From Brevipalpus yothersi (lineage: Eukaryota; Arthropoda; Arachnida; Trombidiformes; Tenuipalpidae): DNA of 64,000 nucleotides. The DNA lies in NCBI GenBank assembly GCA_003956705.1, contig QZCP01000094.1:61533-125532 (forward strand), read 5' to 3'. The notes beneath the pieces are model-generated. The model ran no database searches. It was not told the origin of the DNA and saw nothing but the letters and a program-made list of their open reading frames with translations. A program made the translations under genes and the position numbers. Every line of letters begins with the position of its first letter. Positions within the stretch are counted from its first letter, which is position 1. Shown here one piece after another: positions 1 through 12,639 of this stretch.

Positions 1-12
1 ATTTGAGCTCAC

Positions 13-1902
13 TATTTTAAGTTGCGGACAAAGGCAGATGGGCTGATTTCGGTGCTATTCATACGACTGAAGTTTGTGATCTTATGTCTCAAAGCAGCTC
101 GAGATTGAGTTTTATTAATCGAAATATCCTCCTTTATGAAGCATGTAGTAGTCTTCAGTTTGATAGCGTTGCTATCAATTTCGCTAGACTCTGATGAGAG
201 ATCGTAGCCGGGAACCAATGCAATACAACTGAGGCTATTCGGGACAGAGAATTTTTTCAAGATTCTCTCTTTTTCTCCATTCAGGCTAATTTTCCAAAAT
301 GAGTTACCTCCGCACATCCAAGTGATATCAGGACAGCCAAGTGAGGTGGCGGCGCATTCAATTTCCGGTACATTCAAAGGGCGACAGTATTTTGGTTTTG
401 GAGGTGAAGCAGATCCTGTGCCAACAGTCCATCCATGTAAGTCAATTCGCATCTCTTTCTGATTGGCCGTTAGTCTTACACATCGCGTTTTAGCCGAAAA
501 TCTTCTACTAATATCACTATCCTCGTTATTATAAACCGAATTTCTGTATGACTCCACCATGAATCTCAAGGGGTGATTTTTGATAGGACGACCGAAAATT
601 TTCACTTCTAAGAAATGGATACCAGGTTTTGGTATGGTGAAATGTGCACTATAATTTCCATTCTTCTGGTCATGAATATAAGCAGTGAATGATGTATCAT
701 ATCCCAAGATTGATATAGTTGCACATATGTCATCCAGATCATTCCCATAGTACTGATTACCGGAAAAGTCTCTGGTGATAATCGTCACTGAAGTAGACAT
801 TCCAGCAAAACACTTGCCAATTATCGCTTCACAGAGAGGGGGTGATGTCTTTGTCATCTGGCAGCCACCAAATCCCATAATATATCTTTTAACACTTTCA
901 GCTATCTGATTATTCTCAACATAACGTATGACACAATTTTCTTCTGGAATCAGTGATTCTCTCTTCGATTTCGCTCTCTCCTGGAGCTCTTTTGTTTTTT
1001 TTGTAACTTCACCAACAGTTCCTTTATGTTTGAATATTTTGAACCCAGTAGTAATTTTTGCTTTCTCATCTGTGATCCATTGCTTCTGATCATGAATGGC
1101 TTTGAGCTTTTCAACCTTTATTCCGCTTAGTGAATCTTCAACTTCTTGCCGTCGTTTTTGCAAAAGAGTGATAATTTTGTTGGAGAATGAATCGTAATTC
1201 TTCAGAACACTATCACTATTCTCTTGAATTTTTTTCTCCAAAAATGTCAGTTCTTTATCTGCATCATCCAGCTCAGACATCCACTTGTCTGCTTCACTAG
1301 TTAAAATACTAGATTTTTGCTTTATAGCGATAGAAAAACGTCGAACCTGAAATGTAGGGAGAAATGATATAGTGGCGAACGATTTGATTTGATTCAGAAA
1401 TTCTACAAGAAAACAATTGTTTCGGGAAAAAATTTATGATGAAACAATTGGTAGTTGAATTTTTACTCACAAAATGCACAGGTGTGACTGGATCTTCATT
1501 ACAATGTGATTTATCGTCACATGAGTCACAAAACAGAGCATCACAGGGTTCACAATATTGTAATTCCTCCAGCGGATGTTTGGGACATTCTGGTGTAACT
1601 TCACGATTGTCAATTCGATCAAGGAGCCGTATGATAGAATGATCAGTTCGAAGTTTTGATACACCTTCTGCTGGAATGTTTATTTTATCGCGACACATTG
1701 GGCATGGAAACGATCTTCTTGGAGCGCCTACACGTCGAGGACAAATACGCTCAAGACAAAAAAGGCAAATGGAATGGGAACAATTCAACCACTTTGGCAA
1801 GTGATCAGATTGGTTGAATGCTTCTGAACAAATTGGACAAGTTAAATCTGTTTTGATTAATGCATCGCAATCAAGCGAGATCTTCTCCTTGTATACAAAC
1901 AT
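13..1902 (-). CDS. U1: type I TRIM-filamin gene, 5' part only (RING, B-box, coiled coil, filamin)
   Basis: Two exons are in the window: 1471-1902 (start codon at 1902, chosen because all paralogues start at the equivalent Met) and 13-1346, with a GTGAGT donor at 1470 and a CAG acceptor at 1347-1349. Exon 1 encodes a C3HC4 RING and a B-box 2; exon 2 encodes a coiled coil, a filamin repeat, the first propeller-like blade and the first strands of a MATH domain. Later exons lie off the left edge. Two oddities stand out. This is the only type I copy that keeps the canonical Cys-x-His spacing in the RING (NCSH). And at the exon 2 donor the conserved Trp codon, read TG|G in the paralogues, is TA|, so if the next exon starts with G as elsewhere, it reads as a UAG stop. 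The expected product is a TRIM-type ubiquitin ligase, possibly truncated before the MATH domain. Confidence 0.8.
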
Positions 1903-2035
1903 ACTTGAAAGATGTAGTCTAGTAGTGATGAACAATCAAAGAACGAGATTAACTAGAAGTGAAGCGATTCTACCTGGGTGTAATCGAGAGAGTACACACC
2001 AATCAACACATGATTGAAATGGGACATTGGGCTTC

Positions 2036-2070
2036 GAAGCACATTCTCTACATGTTAGTATGCTTTTTTA
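2036..2070 (-). promoter_or_regulatory. Diverged copy of the array promoter module, upstream of U1
   Basis: This lies 134 bp before the U1 start codon. On the plus strand it reads GAAGCACATTCTCTACAT and then a T-rich tract, an eroded form of the GCGCACTCTCTA...TTGGCGTG...T-run pattern found before the other type I genes. The CCAAT-like half is not preserved. Confidence 0.4.
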
Positions 2071-2149
2071 AAATGATAACAACGTGTTTTTGTTATTTCT
2101 TTCCTTCCCTGCTTTTTGTAGAAGAACTCGAGAATAATTAAAACAATTT

Positions 2150-2440
2150 CATCGACATTCAACTATATGAGAGCATTTATCAGCCTGAATTTCAGCCTTT
2201 TCACCTAAATTAAACATTTGATCATAATCTTAATTTCCCCTAATCATGAAATTGGCAATTTCAAATTGCCACCTTCAAAAATAACTCAACAATTTATCCA
2301 TCCAGTGACAAATGTTTCCGAACTGCGTCACATTCTGAGTGTAATGGTGGCCTCCGGCCATGTGCGCTCGCTCGCTCTAGCGAGCATCAGCTGGTAGCGA
2401 TCCACTTCCGTATCCGTCTGAAAAAAAGTCGATGCACTCT
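2150..2440 (-). pseudogene. Decayed fragment of a type II propeller C-terminus
   Basis: Read on the minus strand, this segment resembles the last exon of the type II genes near 32600-32760 (plus-strand words such as ATGAGAGCATTTATC and CTAATCATGAAATT), but it is full of stops and indels. Its right half also matches a second relic at about 54150-54230 (CATCAGCTGGTAGCGATCC against TATCAACTGGTATCGATCC). It is a gene fossil and shows that type II genes once stood beside more of the type I genes. Confidence 0.6.
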
Positions 2441-2911
2441 CAGAAAAATCAGACTCTGGTTATCAGAGTGGATACCAATGGAAGAAGAAGGCACACAGGA
2501 ACCCACATGTATCCATTTCTTGGTGTTCCAGGCTCACTCTCTCCATATTAGGATATTTTTTAACTCTACAAGGAAGGTCTTTTAGCCAGCATTTTCTTCT
2601 CTCTTCTCCTCAGGAGACCTCAAAAACTTTTAATTTAAAATGCTATTTTTTTGTTTATCAATGCTACTTTCTTGTTCCCTCACATTCGGCTCCAATCATG
2701 GCTCTTAGGCTTCTGATCATCCTTATTTATACTATTTATACTCCAGAAGCCACCTTTTTGCATTAGCATTTAGTAATGAACTCTCTACGATTCGTGTTTA
2801 GGGCAACAGGCTAAGTTAATACACAATTAGGTGAATTAGATCACATTTAATTGAGTTGAAATTAGTTGAGGTTATCAGTTTTTTCATCAAATTTTTCCTA
2901 AAAAAATTGAG
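2441..2911. other. Intergenic DNA between U2 and the relic
   Basis: This stretch is AT-rich. I see no open frame, RNA gene or recognisable repeat. It includes the 3' flank of U2. Confidence 0.5.
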
Positions 2912-5900
2912 TCATTTTTTTCTTTCTTGCCAGACAAGCATATGAGGACGATCTTCGTCAAAAATACAATTCGTTCCAGCCTCTGGATCTATACAAAGGT
3001 CTCTGTAACCTTGACCACCACTGATTATTCGATCTTTGAGCTGTAGAAAGAACTTTACCGCCCCTCCAAATCCATGGAGAGAAAGCTGAGCTTGCGACAC
3101 AACACATTTCGAATCAGTCGCACTGGAAGTGAATTTATAGGGAATGCATACGATTATACCAGCTGCTGTTCCTACCCAGAGATGGCCATTGCTTGCTCTC
3201 AAAGCTGTAATTTTTGCAACAGAATCGAGTTCACAGTCAGACAACACTGGAATCAACATCTTCTCTAAATCAGGTCGAATATCGACTGACATAATTTTTC
3301 CGTAAGGCTCCATCGCTGAGAAGAGCTGGATCATTTGATCTGATTGGGAGCAATAGCTACACCAAACACCTCCTTCTGTAGCACTCAGTTTTACAATTCG
3401 AGTCGCTTCAGTATTCACTCTAAATTGGGAGATAATTTTCAAAGTTTCACAATCTATGATATGAATTGAATCATGGTGAGCGAACCAAATGGAGGTTCCT
3501 ACGGCCTCCATACAGGTTGTATCGAATTTTTGAGTATCGATCGATGGTTCACCTGTTGATGACATCGTATCATCTAGAATTTCAACAGATGATGACGCTA
3601 TGGACAATGCTGCTTCATCAGTGCAAGAAATATTTCCTTTTTCTGGACTCTTCTCACTCATATCGACCAAATAATATTCAGAAAAGTTCCAACATAAATT
3701 TTCTTGTGATCTGATGAAGATGCAACAATGACCATTGGCTAGAGCAATGAAAACTTTTCCTCTGAGATGCATTATCTGGTTAACATAATCCACAAGTTTC
3801 ATTTTGATACAGCTGTATACACTCTGATCTTCAGCGGAGACAATATAGACAGTTCCATCACCACATCCAAGCCATGCGGTTCGAAGGGTTTGTACAATTG
3901 GATCTTTCTCGCCTATGGACTCTGTGGAAGTCGGTGAAGAATCTTGCTCAGTCGATGATGCCACTGAATTTGAGTTCCCAGGACGTTCAATGGATGCGAT
4001 TGTTGAAGTTTTTCTACTAGCTGGAGTTATTTCCTTGGCATCCTGATTTAAAGGTGGTTCACTTCCCGATTCCACATCAAGAAATGAAAAGCTGTCTGAG
4101 AGCGAAGCGCTAGTGGCTGCAAAAAAAGTGGAGAATAGAGGGAATGAATGAAATTATCTGAAATACAGCGGAGCGAATTGCATATATTCGACAGCTAAGG
4201 AGATTCTACTAGAAAATTCATCATCATGCAGAGTCGTATTTCGAATCAAACTGAACGAAATAAATGAACAAACCTTGTTTCTCAAGAAAAACGTAATCAG
4301 CATCTTCCATGAAATCCTCGCTTATCGGTGAAAAGATGAAATGAAGGAGATTGATAAGAATTATATGGTGTGGTATGATTCAAATTATGTTATCGACAAT
4401 ATATATCTTTACTATCAATACTGTACATCAATACCATATCAATACTCACCTAACTCCTCGTGGTGTATCTGCAGACACAGAAACTTCCAAAATAATTGAA
4501 TCATCTTTGATAAAACCTTTCTCTGGGTCAAGGATATCATTCAAATTTGCAAAATCGAAGAATCCCCAAGATCGAGTACTTGGCGCAAAAACTTGTGAGC
4601 CAAATTTTCTTTTCAATGGTTTATCACCATTTTGACGCATTAGTCTCAATTCAGCCTCAGCTTTACAGTACCAATTCCAAGATTTCGGGCAACCATCACA
4701 TTTAAGGTAAACTCCTAAAGTTTTGACTGACTCCGTTTCTTCTTGCTTTACATTTACTTGAATATGAATTCGCCTGATTCAAGATAGGAGAGGATGAAAA
4801 TGAGTCAACAGTTCGGAATAGCGACTGAGAGAAAAAAAGCTATCTGAATGGTTTGCTATCTTCCCAGCGCAGAACATCATCACCGTCAACTTCATTCTCT
4901 TCGAAAGATAATACGAGAAAAGCTCGAATATTATGAACTCACCATGATAAGTTGCGGGCAAAAACAGGTGGACTGTATACATTGCCCTTTATCCGGCTTA
5001 AATTTTCGAATTCATGTCTGAATGTAACCTCAGGTCGAGCTTTGTATATTGAAACGTCCCTCTTAAGGAAACATTTAGTCTGCAATTTGTCAACATTGAT
5101 ATCAATTGGGCTGCATTCTGATAAAGGTCTATAACCAGGAACCAATTCGATACAATTAAGTTCACTTGAGAGAGAGAAAATATCAGATATCCAATCATCT
5201 TCTTTTCCTTCCAAATTTACTTTGCGAACTGAGTTACCTCCACAAATCCAAGGAGTCTGAGAGTCGTCAAAATTTGCCGCACATTCAATTCCCATTCCAA
5301 ATCTAGCACCCAGTAAGCGACAGTATAGCGGTTCGAAAGGTGGAGCAGGCTCCGTATCAGAAGTCCACCCAGAGGGACAGATTTTGATATTCTTTCTATT
5401 TATCGTTAATTTCACACATTCCGGATCATAGAGAATGCCTCTTGGGAACCTTTCACAAATATTATTGATGTCGTTATTGTAGATGGAATTTTCGTAATTT
5501 TTCACTTCGAATTTCACAGGATGATTCTTGATGAGACAACCAAAAATAGTCACTGCTAAGTTGTAAGTGCCAGATTTTAAAATGACGAATTGTGCTTCAT
5601 AGCTGCCATCCCTTTTCTCATCAAACGAGTCCAGTCGGAGAGTTTTTGTACCATTTTTTGAGTATGATACAGTTCCACAAACGGCATCTAGATTATTCTC
5701 ATCATGGTTATTACCGGAAAAGTCTCTGGTAATTATAGTCACTGGAGTACGCATCAAAGCAAAACAATTGCCAATTCTCGCTTCAGACAGAGAGGGTGAT
5801 ATTTTGCTGGTTTTTAGGCCACCACACAACTCAATATCTTTTTGAACCCTATCAACGACCCATTTCTTGTCAACAAAACGTAAGAAACAATTTTCTTTCG

Positions 5901-6823
5901 GAATCAGCGATTCTCTCTTCGATTCTACACTCTCGTGAAGCTCCTCTATTTTCTTCTTCACTTCACCAACAGTCCCTTGATGTTTGAATCTTTTGAACCC
6001 AGCTGTAACTCTTGCTTTCTCATCTATGATCCATTGCCTCTGATCGTGACAAACTTGAAGCTTCTTGTCCCGAGCATCTTTTATTGTAGATGAAACTCGG
6101 TGTAATCGCCTATTCAATAGTTTGCTCAATCTCTTAAATAATGAATTGGTTTCGTCCAAAATGTCCTCACTGTTTCTTTTGATATTTTCTTCCAGAGAGG
6201 CAAGCATTTTGTCTGCATGATCTAGTTCAGAGATCCACTTATCAGCTTCACCGTTCAATGCTTCAGATTTTCGTTTTATAGCAGTAGAAAAACGCCAAGC
6301 CTGAAAAGTGGGAACGAAATGCAGGAAACTCGAAAACAATCAAAATGGTAAAAAAGGTCATAAGCGGCAAGAGTTACAAAATCATACTCACAGAATGTCC
6401 AGGTTTGGGTAAATTGTCATCGCAGTGAGGTTTATCATCACACGAACCACAGAACAAAGAATCACAAAGTTCACAGTATAATAATTCCTCGAGAGGATGT
6501 TTGGAGCATTCTGGTGTCACCTCACGACTGTCTAATCGACTGAGCATCCGATCGAGGTAAGAGTCGGCTGGGAATCCTTTTGCACCTCCTTTCGGTATGT
6601 TTACTTTTTTGCGACATATTGGACAGGGAAATGATCCCTTCGATGCAGCTGCTTGTCGAGTACAGATGCCTTCAAGACACTTTGAACAAATGGAATGGCA
6701 ACGACTCAACAACTTTGGTAAACGATCAGACCGATTATATGTTTCCGAGCAATTCGGACATGTCAAATCAGTTTTGATTAACTCATCACAATCAAAAGAT
6801 ACCCTCTCTTTCAATGTGAACAT
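2912..6823 (-). CDS. U2: intact type I RING-B-box-coiled coil-filamin-MATH-JIP-like propeller protein
   Basis: Five exons join in frame: 6392-6823, 4943-6300, 4450-4773, 4274-4320 and 2912-4116, giving 1121 residues. The RING lies at residues 22-70 and the B-box at 106-143 in exon 1. Exon 2 holds the coiled coil, a filamin repeat and the first propeller-like blade. The MATH domain starts at the end of exon 2 (RNLSW), crosses exon 3 (WGFFDFAN, DPEKGFIKDD) and ends in the 47-bp exon 4. Exon 5 has a Ser/Thr-rich linker, then propeller blades (TVWLG, IALANG, LWVGTAAGI, SLHGFGGAVKFF, ISGGQGYRDL). The RING third cysteine is displaced next to the histidine (RCHSIC). All splice sites are GT-AG. Expected role: a cytoplasmic ubiquitin ligase with three protein-binding modules; the substrate is unknown. 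Confidence 0.85.
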
Positions 6824-8085
6824 TTCCCAACACGTTTGATGGTTATCCTGTCATTAATCATCAGTCAAAAAACTAGATCATCAAAATAATGTTTAATTAA
6901 AAAGTAGAGTTTGATGAGAAGAAAAAACGTCAAAAAATTGCAATTGACGGTTGTTATTGTTTGAATTTTTGATTGTCTTTGAGGCGCAATCTCCACTTAC
7001 TGGCGTGTTTTTTGAACCCAAAAGGCAAAGTTTTTGGGTAGCCAAAGTCCATCCAAATACTTAAGGAGACGTTAACCAATGTTAACTTATCATCATTATG
7101 AATTATGGGTTTTCTTGATCTCCCATTGATCAATTGTGCACAGAAAATGAAAACATCTCTTAGTCTACTAGAGTGCTATCGTTCTTATTGATTTGGAGAG
7201 GCTCAATTTTAACTATTCTCAAGAGCTTTTGTGCTCTTTGAGTGGTTTTATTCTGTCTTCTTTCAATTTTCACTCGAAGATAAAAACTTCAACCTTCACA
7301 TGTCTTTTCTTCTTGAAAACTCTGTTCTCTCCATCGAAAACATTTCGTTAGCCTTCCTCTACATTGGATTCAAAGCTCGAAATTTTTTATCTAAAGCAAT
7401 CAGCGATAGATGATGCTTATCAACTCCCCTCATACTTTTTTTTGTATCGAAGAAGGTCATAGAAATGGGGACAAAATTATCTACCAATTAGGAAAACTTT
7501 CAGTATTTCTTTACCCTGTTTAACGAACGAAAAACTTGCTGAGTTTTTTGGGAGAGCCGCTTATAATTTTTGAGTTATTCAGTATTGATCAAAGACAGCA
7601 TAAATTCCAATAAGAAACGAAACAGTTTGAATTTAGCCGAGAATATTTTCATTATAGTAAGTTTCCAAAACTTTCCTCTTACCCTCTCTCTCCTTTTCTC
7701 TCTTTTTTCTCGCTATCATAGAAAACTTGGAAACGCTATTTATTCTACAGCTTTTCAAGGGAAAAGAAAGTTTTTTTGACCAGATTTAATTTTGTTGCCT
7801 TTATTCAACATTCATCATGCCGTCAATGATACAAGGTGATTAGCGAATTATGCTTCACCCCGTTGCTTAAAGCATTATTTCGTACATTGTCTAGGGTGTA
7901 TTTCTGGATCAAACCAATTAGGAAATTAGTTATATAAAATAAAAAGAACACTTCATAGTGTAAAATTCATGGTCCAAAAAAATTATCGTGGTAAGTAATG
8001 AACCTGAATTTAAACACAGGAAATTGAGTTCATTAGATTTTTCTTACAATTTTTCATCAAAAAGGAGTTACAAAAATTCCACTCT
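6824..8085. other. Intergenic DNA between U2 and U3
   Basis: Apart from the U2 promoter module, it contains an AT-rich stretch at about 7560-7760 that resembles the 3' flank sequence of U4, U5 and U9 (words such as GAGAATATTTTCATTAT and a CT-rich tract). I see no credible gene. Confidence 0.5.
6983..7015 (-). promoter_or_regulatory. Type I promoter module upstream of U2
   Basis: Plus-strand GGCGCAATCTCCA, five bases, TGGCGTGTTTTTT; it lies 160 bp before the U2 start codon. On the coding strand this puts ACACGCCA before GGAGATTGCGCC. It is the same module as at U4-U7 and U9-U11, with one change inside the GCGC half. Confidence 0.6.
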
Positions 8086-11000
8086 CTACTTCTTGTTTTC
8101 CCAGACAATCAAGTGAGGATGTTCTTGGTCGAAAACACAATTCGTTCCGGAATCTGGATCTATCAAAAGGTCTCTGTAGCCTTGACCTCCGCTAATAATT
8201 CGATCGTTGAGTTGTAAGAAGAATTCTACCGCTTTTCCAAATCCATGAAGAGAAAGTTGAGCTTGCGACACTTCGCATTTCGATTTGGCCGGAGTGGAAG
8301 TGAATTTAAAGGGAATGCATAAGACTATACCAGCTGCTGTTCCTACCCAAAGATGGCTACTGCTTACTTTCAAAGCTGTGATCCTTGCAACAGAATCAAG
8401 TTCAGAGTCGGTCAGCAATGGGATCAACATTCTCTTCAGATCAGGCCGAATATCGATCGACTTTATTTTTCCGTAAGGCTTGATGGCTGAGAAGAGTTGG
8501 ATCATTTGATCTGATTGGGATCGATAGCTACACCAAACACCTCCCTCTGTTGCAACCATCTTGTCAATTTGAGCTTCTTTATCATTCATATCGAATCGAG
8601 AGATGATCTTCAAAGTTTCACAATCTAGAATATAAATTGAGCCTTGACCAACAAGCCAAATGGAGGCTCCTACGGACTCCATGCAGCTGATACCGAATTC
8701 TTGCTCACTTATTGAGGATCCACCTGTTGATGACATCGATTCCTCTGAAATTTCAGCAGTTAGTAACGTCTTTGATAAATTCAATTCATCAGTGCATAAT
8801 GTGTTCGCCGTTGCTAAACTCGTCTTATTTATGTCCACCGAAAAATATTCTGAAAAGTTCCAACATAGATTATCTTGTGATCTGATGAAGACGCAACATT
8901 CACCATTCGCTAAAGCGACAAAAACTTTGTCTTTGAAATGAATTATCTGGATTATAAGATCAGACAGCTCGATCTTGATAGAACTGTATATACTCTGTTC
9001 CTCAGCAGAGAGAATGTGAATGGTACCATCTTCAGTACCAAGCTATACGGTTCGAAGGGATTGAATTTTCGAATCTTGCTTGCACGTGGAGGACTCTTTG
9101 GAGGTTGACGAGGAATCTTGCTCAATCGATGTTGCCTCTGGATTGAGATCCCCAGCACATCGGATGGAAGCAACAATCGAAGGTTTTTGGCTGGATTCTA
9201 TTTCTTCACTCGAGTTCCGATCTGATCGAGGATCGTTTTCCATCTTGGCTGCATCAGCCCTATTAGAAGATGGAAAGGTGGCGAAAAGCGAGGCACTCGT
9301 GGCAGCTGAAGAAAGGGAGAAATTGAATGGAATCAGATGAAGCTGATGAGGAAAGTATAACACTGTCTCTAGCACTAAAGAGAGCCAGGATAGTTGATTC
9401 TAGAACTGCGTTCTGGGTCAAACTTGAAATAAATATCAAACCTTGCTCTTTAAGGGGAACGTATCCAGTGTAGCCCATGAGATCCTTGCTTATGATACTG
9501 GAAAGTTAGAATGGCAAAAATATATCTGAAATGCATGATTCAGACTGATTTTACTGACGAAAGTTTACAACACAAGAGTAAACTTACCCAAACTTATGTG
9601 GTAAATCAGTTGCTATACAAACTTGTACATTGATTGTATCGTTTTTGATAAAACCGTTATGTGGATCTAAGATGAGATTCCAATTAGCAAAATATTTGAA
9701 TCCCCATGATGCTTCATCATGAGAGCTATCGAATAGATGCTCAAATGTTTTTGTCAGTGGCTCAGCCCCATTTTGATGTAAAATTCTGAGTTCGACCTTA
9801 GCAGCAAATGACCAAGTTGAAGACTCAGAGCATCCAACACAATTGAGAAAGAATCCCAAGGTCTTGGTTGACTTGATCTTCGTTTGCTTGAGAAAAATTC
9901 GCCTGATTTCAATTAAGGTGGTCAGAAGTGAGAAATTCGAGATGAAAGGGTTAGCTTAGAGGGTGAAGAATAAAAGATTGTCAAGCAAAACTATCTACCA
10001 CGTAAGTATAATTTTACACTGATTTTCAAATACGCAAGAAATGCGCTGATATCACACACTTACCATGAGAGATCACGGAAAAAGAAAGTAGGGCCAAAAA
10101 CAGGTCTATCCATCAGGCTCAATTCTTTGATCCTGAATATAGATGAGCTTTCAGAACGAGGTTCATTTATTGAAATATCCATCTTGAGGAAGCAATCAGT
10201 AGACAGTAATTTAGCAGTAGTCATATCAATTTTGCTACAACTTGATGAGAGACTACAAACAGGAACCAAATGGATGCAAGAGAGGCTACCTGAGAGAGAC
10301 ACCATATCAGATATCCAGTTCTCTTTTTTTCCTAAATTTACTTTGCAAAACGAGTCTCTTCCACAGATCCAAGCGCTTTCGAAGCTCTCAAGAGAAGTAG
10401 CACACACAATTTTCTTTCCAAATCTAGTATCCAGTGGACGACAGTATTTCGGCTCGGAAGATGGGCCAGACCCGGTACCCGAAGTCCACCCAAGTGAAGA
10501 AATTTCAACTTCTTTTTGATTGAACGTTAGCTTCACACATCCCACATCGGAGGTAATGTTTGTTGAACTATTGTTGATCTCGTTACCATAAATGAGATTT
10601 TTGTACCTCTTTGCTTCGAATTTCAAGTGATAATTTTTGATAGGACAGCCAAAAATGGTCACTTTCAAGTGATAATTACCAGGTTTCGATACGACAAAGT
10701 GTATTTTATAGTTTTCATCCTTGCTGTCATAAATTTTCAGAGTTTCCCCACCATTCTCCGATAAAGTTGCACTAATGGCATCCAGATCATCTCCATAGTA
10801 CTTGTTACCAGAAAAGTCATTGGTGACTACAGCCACCAAAGTATACATTCTGGCGTAACACTCGCCAATTCTGGCTTCACAAAGAAAAGGTATTGTTCTG
10901 CTAGTTCGAAAACCACCAAGTTCTTTAAGATCTGTCTTAACCCTCTCAACTATCTGTTTTCTCTCATCATAGCGTAAGAAACAATTTTCCATCGGAATCA

Positions 11001-11925
11001 GACAACCTTTTTCTGATACTGCTCTCTCTCGTAAGTTCTCTACTCTTTTCCTCACTTCACCAATGACTCCTTGGTGCTTGAATTTCTTGAACTCAGCAGT
11101 AACTTTCGCTTTTTCCTTTTCGATCCGTAGCCTCTGAATGCGTAAAATTTTGAGCTTTTTGTCTCGAATTTTACGAATTGAAACCTTGACTTCTTGGCGT
11201 CGTTTGTCCAAAAGACTACTCATTTTGGTGAAGAATAAGTCGTTGTCTTCCAAAACGCTATCACTCTCTTTTTTCAACTTTTCCTCCACAGAAGCAAGTC
11301 TTTCATCTGCGTCATGGAGTTGAGATATCCACTTGTCTGCTTCACTGATTAAAGTTTCTGATTTTCGTTTCATAGCTGTGGAAAAACCTCGAGCCTGACA
11401 AATTGGAATCGATTACAGATCAGAAAAATTTGAGAACAAATGAATTACTAGGAGAATTTGAGCAACGAAAGCGGTAAAAAAGTTTCTACTTACAGAATGC
11501 TGGGGCTTGTGTAAATCGTCATTGCAATGAGATTTGTCATCACATGATTCACAAAACAGAGCATCACAAGGTTCACAATACTGTAATTCCTCCATCGGAT
11601 GCTTGGGACATTCTGGTGTAACTTCTCGGCTGTCTATTCGATCGAGGACTCGATTGAGATAAGGATCTGTTTGAAATCCTGACACACCTTCTCTTGGGAT
11701 GTTTATTTTTCTGCGACACATTGGACAGAGAAATGATCTCTTCGAAGCAGCTGTTTGTCGAGTACATATGTCTTCAAGACACTTCGAGCAAATGGAATGG
11801 CAACGACTCAACAACTTTGGTAAACGGTCTGATTGGTTATATGTTTCCGAGCAAATCGGACATGTCAAATCTGTTTTGATTAACTCATCACAATCAATCG
11901 ACACCTTCTCCTTGAATTTGAACAT
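8086..11925 (-). pseudogene. U3: type I gene with a single in-frame UAG in the propeller exon
   Basis: Exons: 11494-11925, 10064-11394, 9588-9902, 9442-9488 and 8086-9305. Lengths and phases fit the type I pattern and every splice site is good, so the frame is preserved from start to the natural stop (1115 codons). The one defect is at 9043-9045, where the conserved TVWLG of the second blade reads TV-stop-LG because TGG has become TAG. The rest of exon 5 on both sides of the stop is fully open and well conserved (SLHGFGKAVEFF, ISGGQGYRDL). As read, the protein would keep RING, B-box, coiled coil, filamin and MATH but lose most of the propeller. It may be a very young pseudogene, a truncated functional form, a sequencing error, or a site recoded by A-to-I editing. 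Confidence 0.75.
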
Positions 11926-12096
11926 TTTTTAACACGATTCATTCGACTAAAATATAGATGATCAAAAAACGAGATTAACTGGGCAATAATTTCAAACTAA
12001 AAAGTAAAATTTTGATGAATAGAAAACTGAAACATCCAGTCTAAACAAGTTAAAATAAAATAATCCAGTCACAAAGGGTCAAAAATTGGACCTTGA

Positions 12097-12130
12097 AAGC
12101 GTCGTCTCCACATATTGGCGATTTTTTTAA
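12097..12130 (-). promoter_or_regulatory. Type I promoter module upstream of U3
   Basis: Plus-strand AAGCGTCGTCTCCACATATT, then GGCGATTTTTTT, 172 bp before the U3 start codon. The CCAAT-like half (coding strand CGCCAATA) is intact and the GTGCGC half is altered to GACGC. Confidence 0.55.
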
Positions 12131-12639
12131 ACCCACAAGACCATGTTCTTGTGTGATTAGGGTTTCCTTTTTTATTGTATGTATGTTCTTCACTGCTAAT
12201 CTATCAACATTATGGACTTATTTTTCTCTATCTTTCACACATCAATTGCTCAATGCATAGCAGATGAGAACATCTTCTGGTTCACTGCTATGCTACTATA
12301 GTTGCTTAATTAATGGTTCAATGGTTCAAAAAATGGTTCAATTGAACTTGTTTCACTTATTCTTGATGGCTTTTTGATTTCACGGCTGTCTTATGTCCAT
12401 CTTACTCTCAATTTCCATTCGAATATAAAACTATACAAGTCTTTCCATCTCTCTAGGAAGCTTTTCTCACTCTATTAGAGAACATTTGGTCAATCTTTCT
12501 CTCCATAATAGCTCAATTTTTTCCCTTCTATCTATGACATTCAGAAATAAAGATGACCTATCTCCATACTTTTTTCGCATTTAATGTTGGAGTCAATGAG
12601 GAAATTTTTGACCAAAAGTGATCATAAACACATTCAGCA

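Noticed and set aside
2340..2400. GCGCTCGCTCGCTC run resembling a parvovirus Rep-binding repeat
   Set aside because: It is one short match inside a decayed gene fragment that aligns with 54150-54230, where the repeat is absent; no parvovirus-like coding sequence is near.
8086..11925. A true USP7-like deubiquitinase gene
   Set aside because: Only the MATH domain and a few residues after it match; no catalytic His box or the rest of a USP domain is present in any unit.
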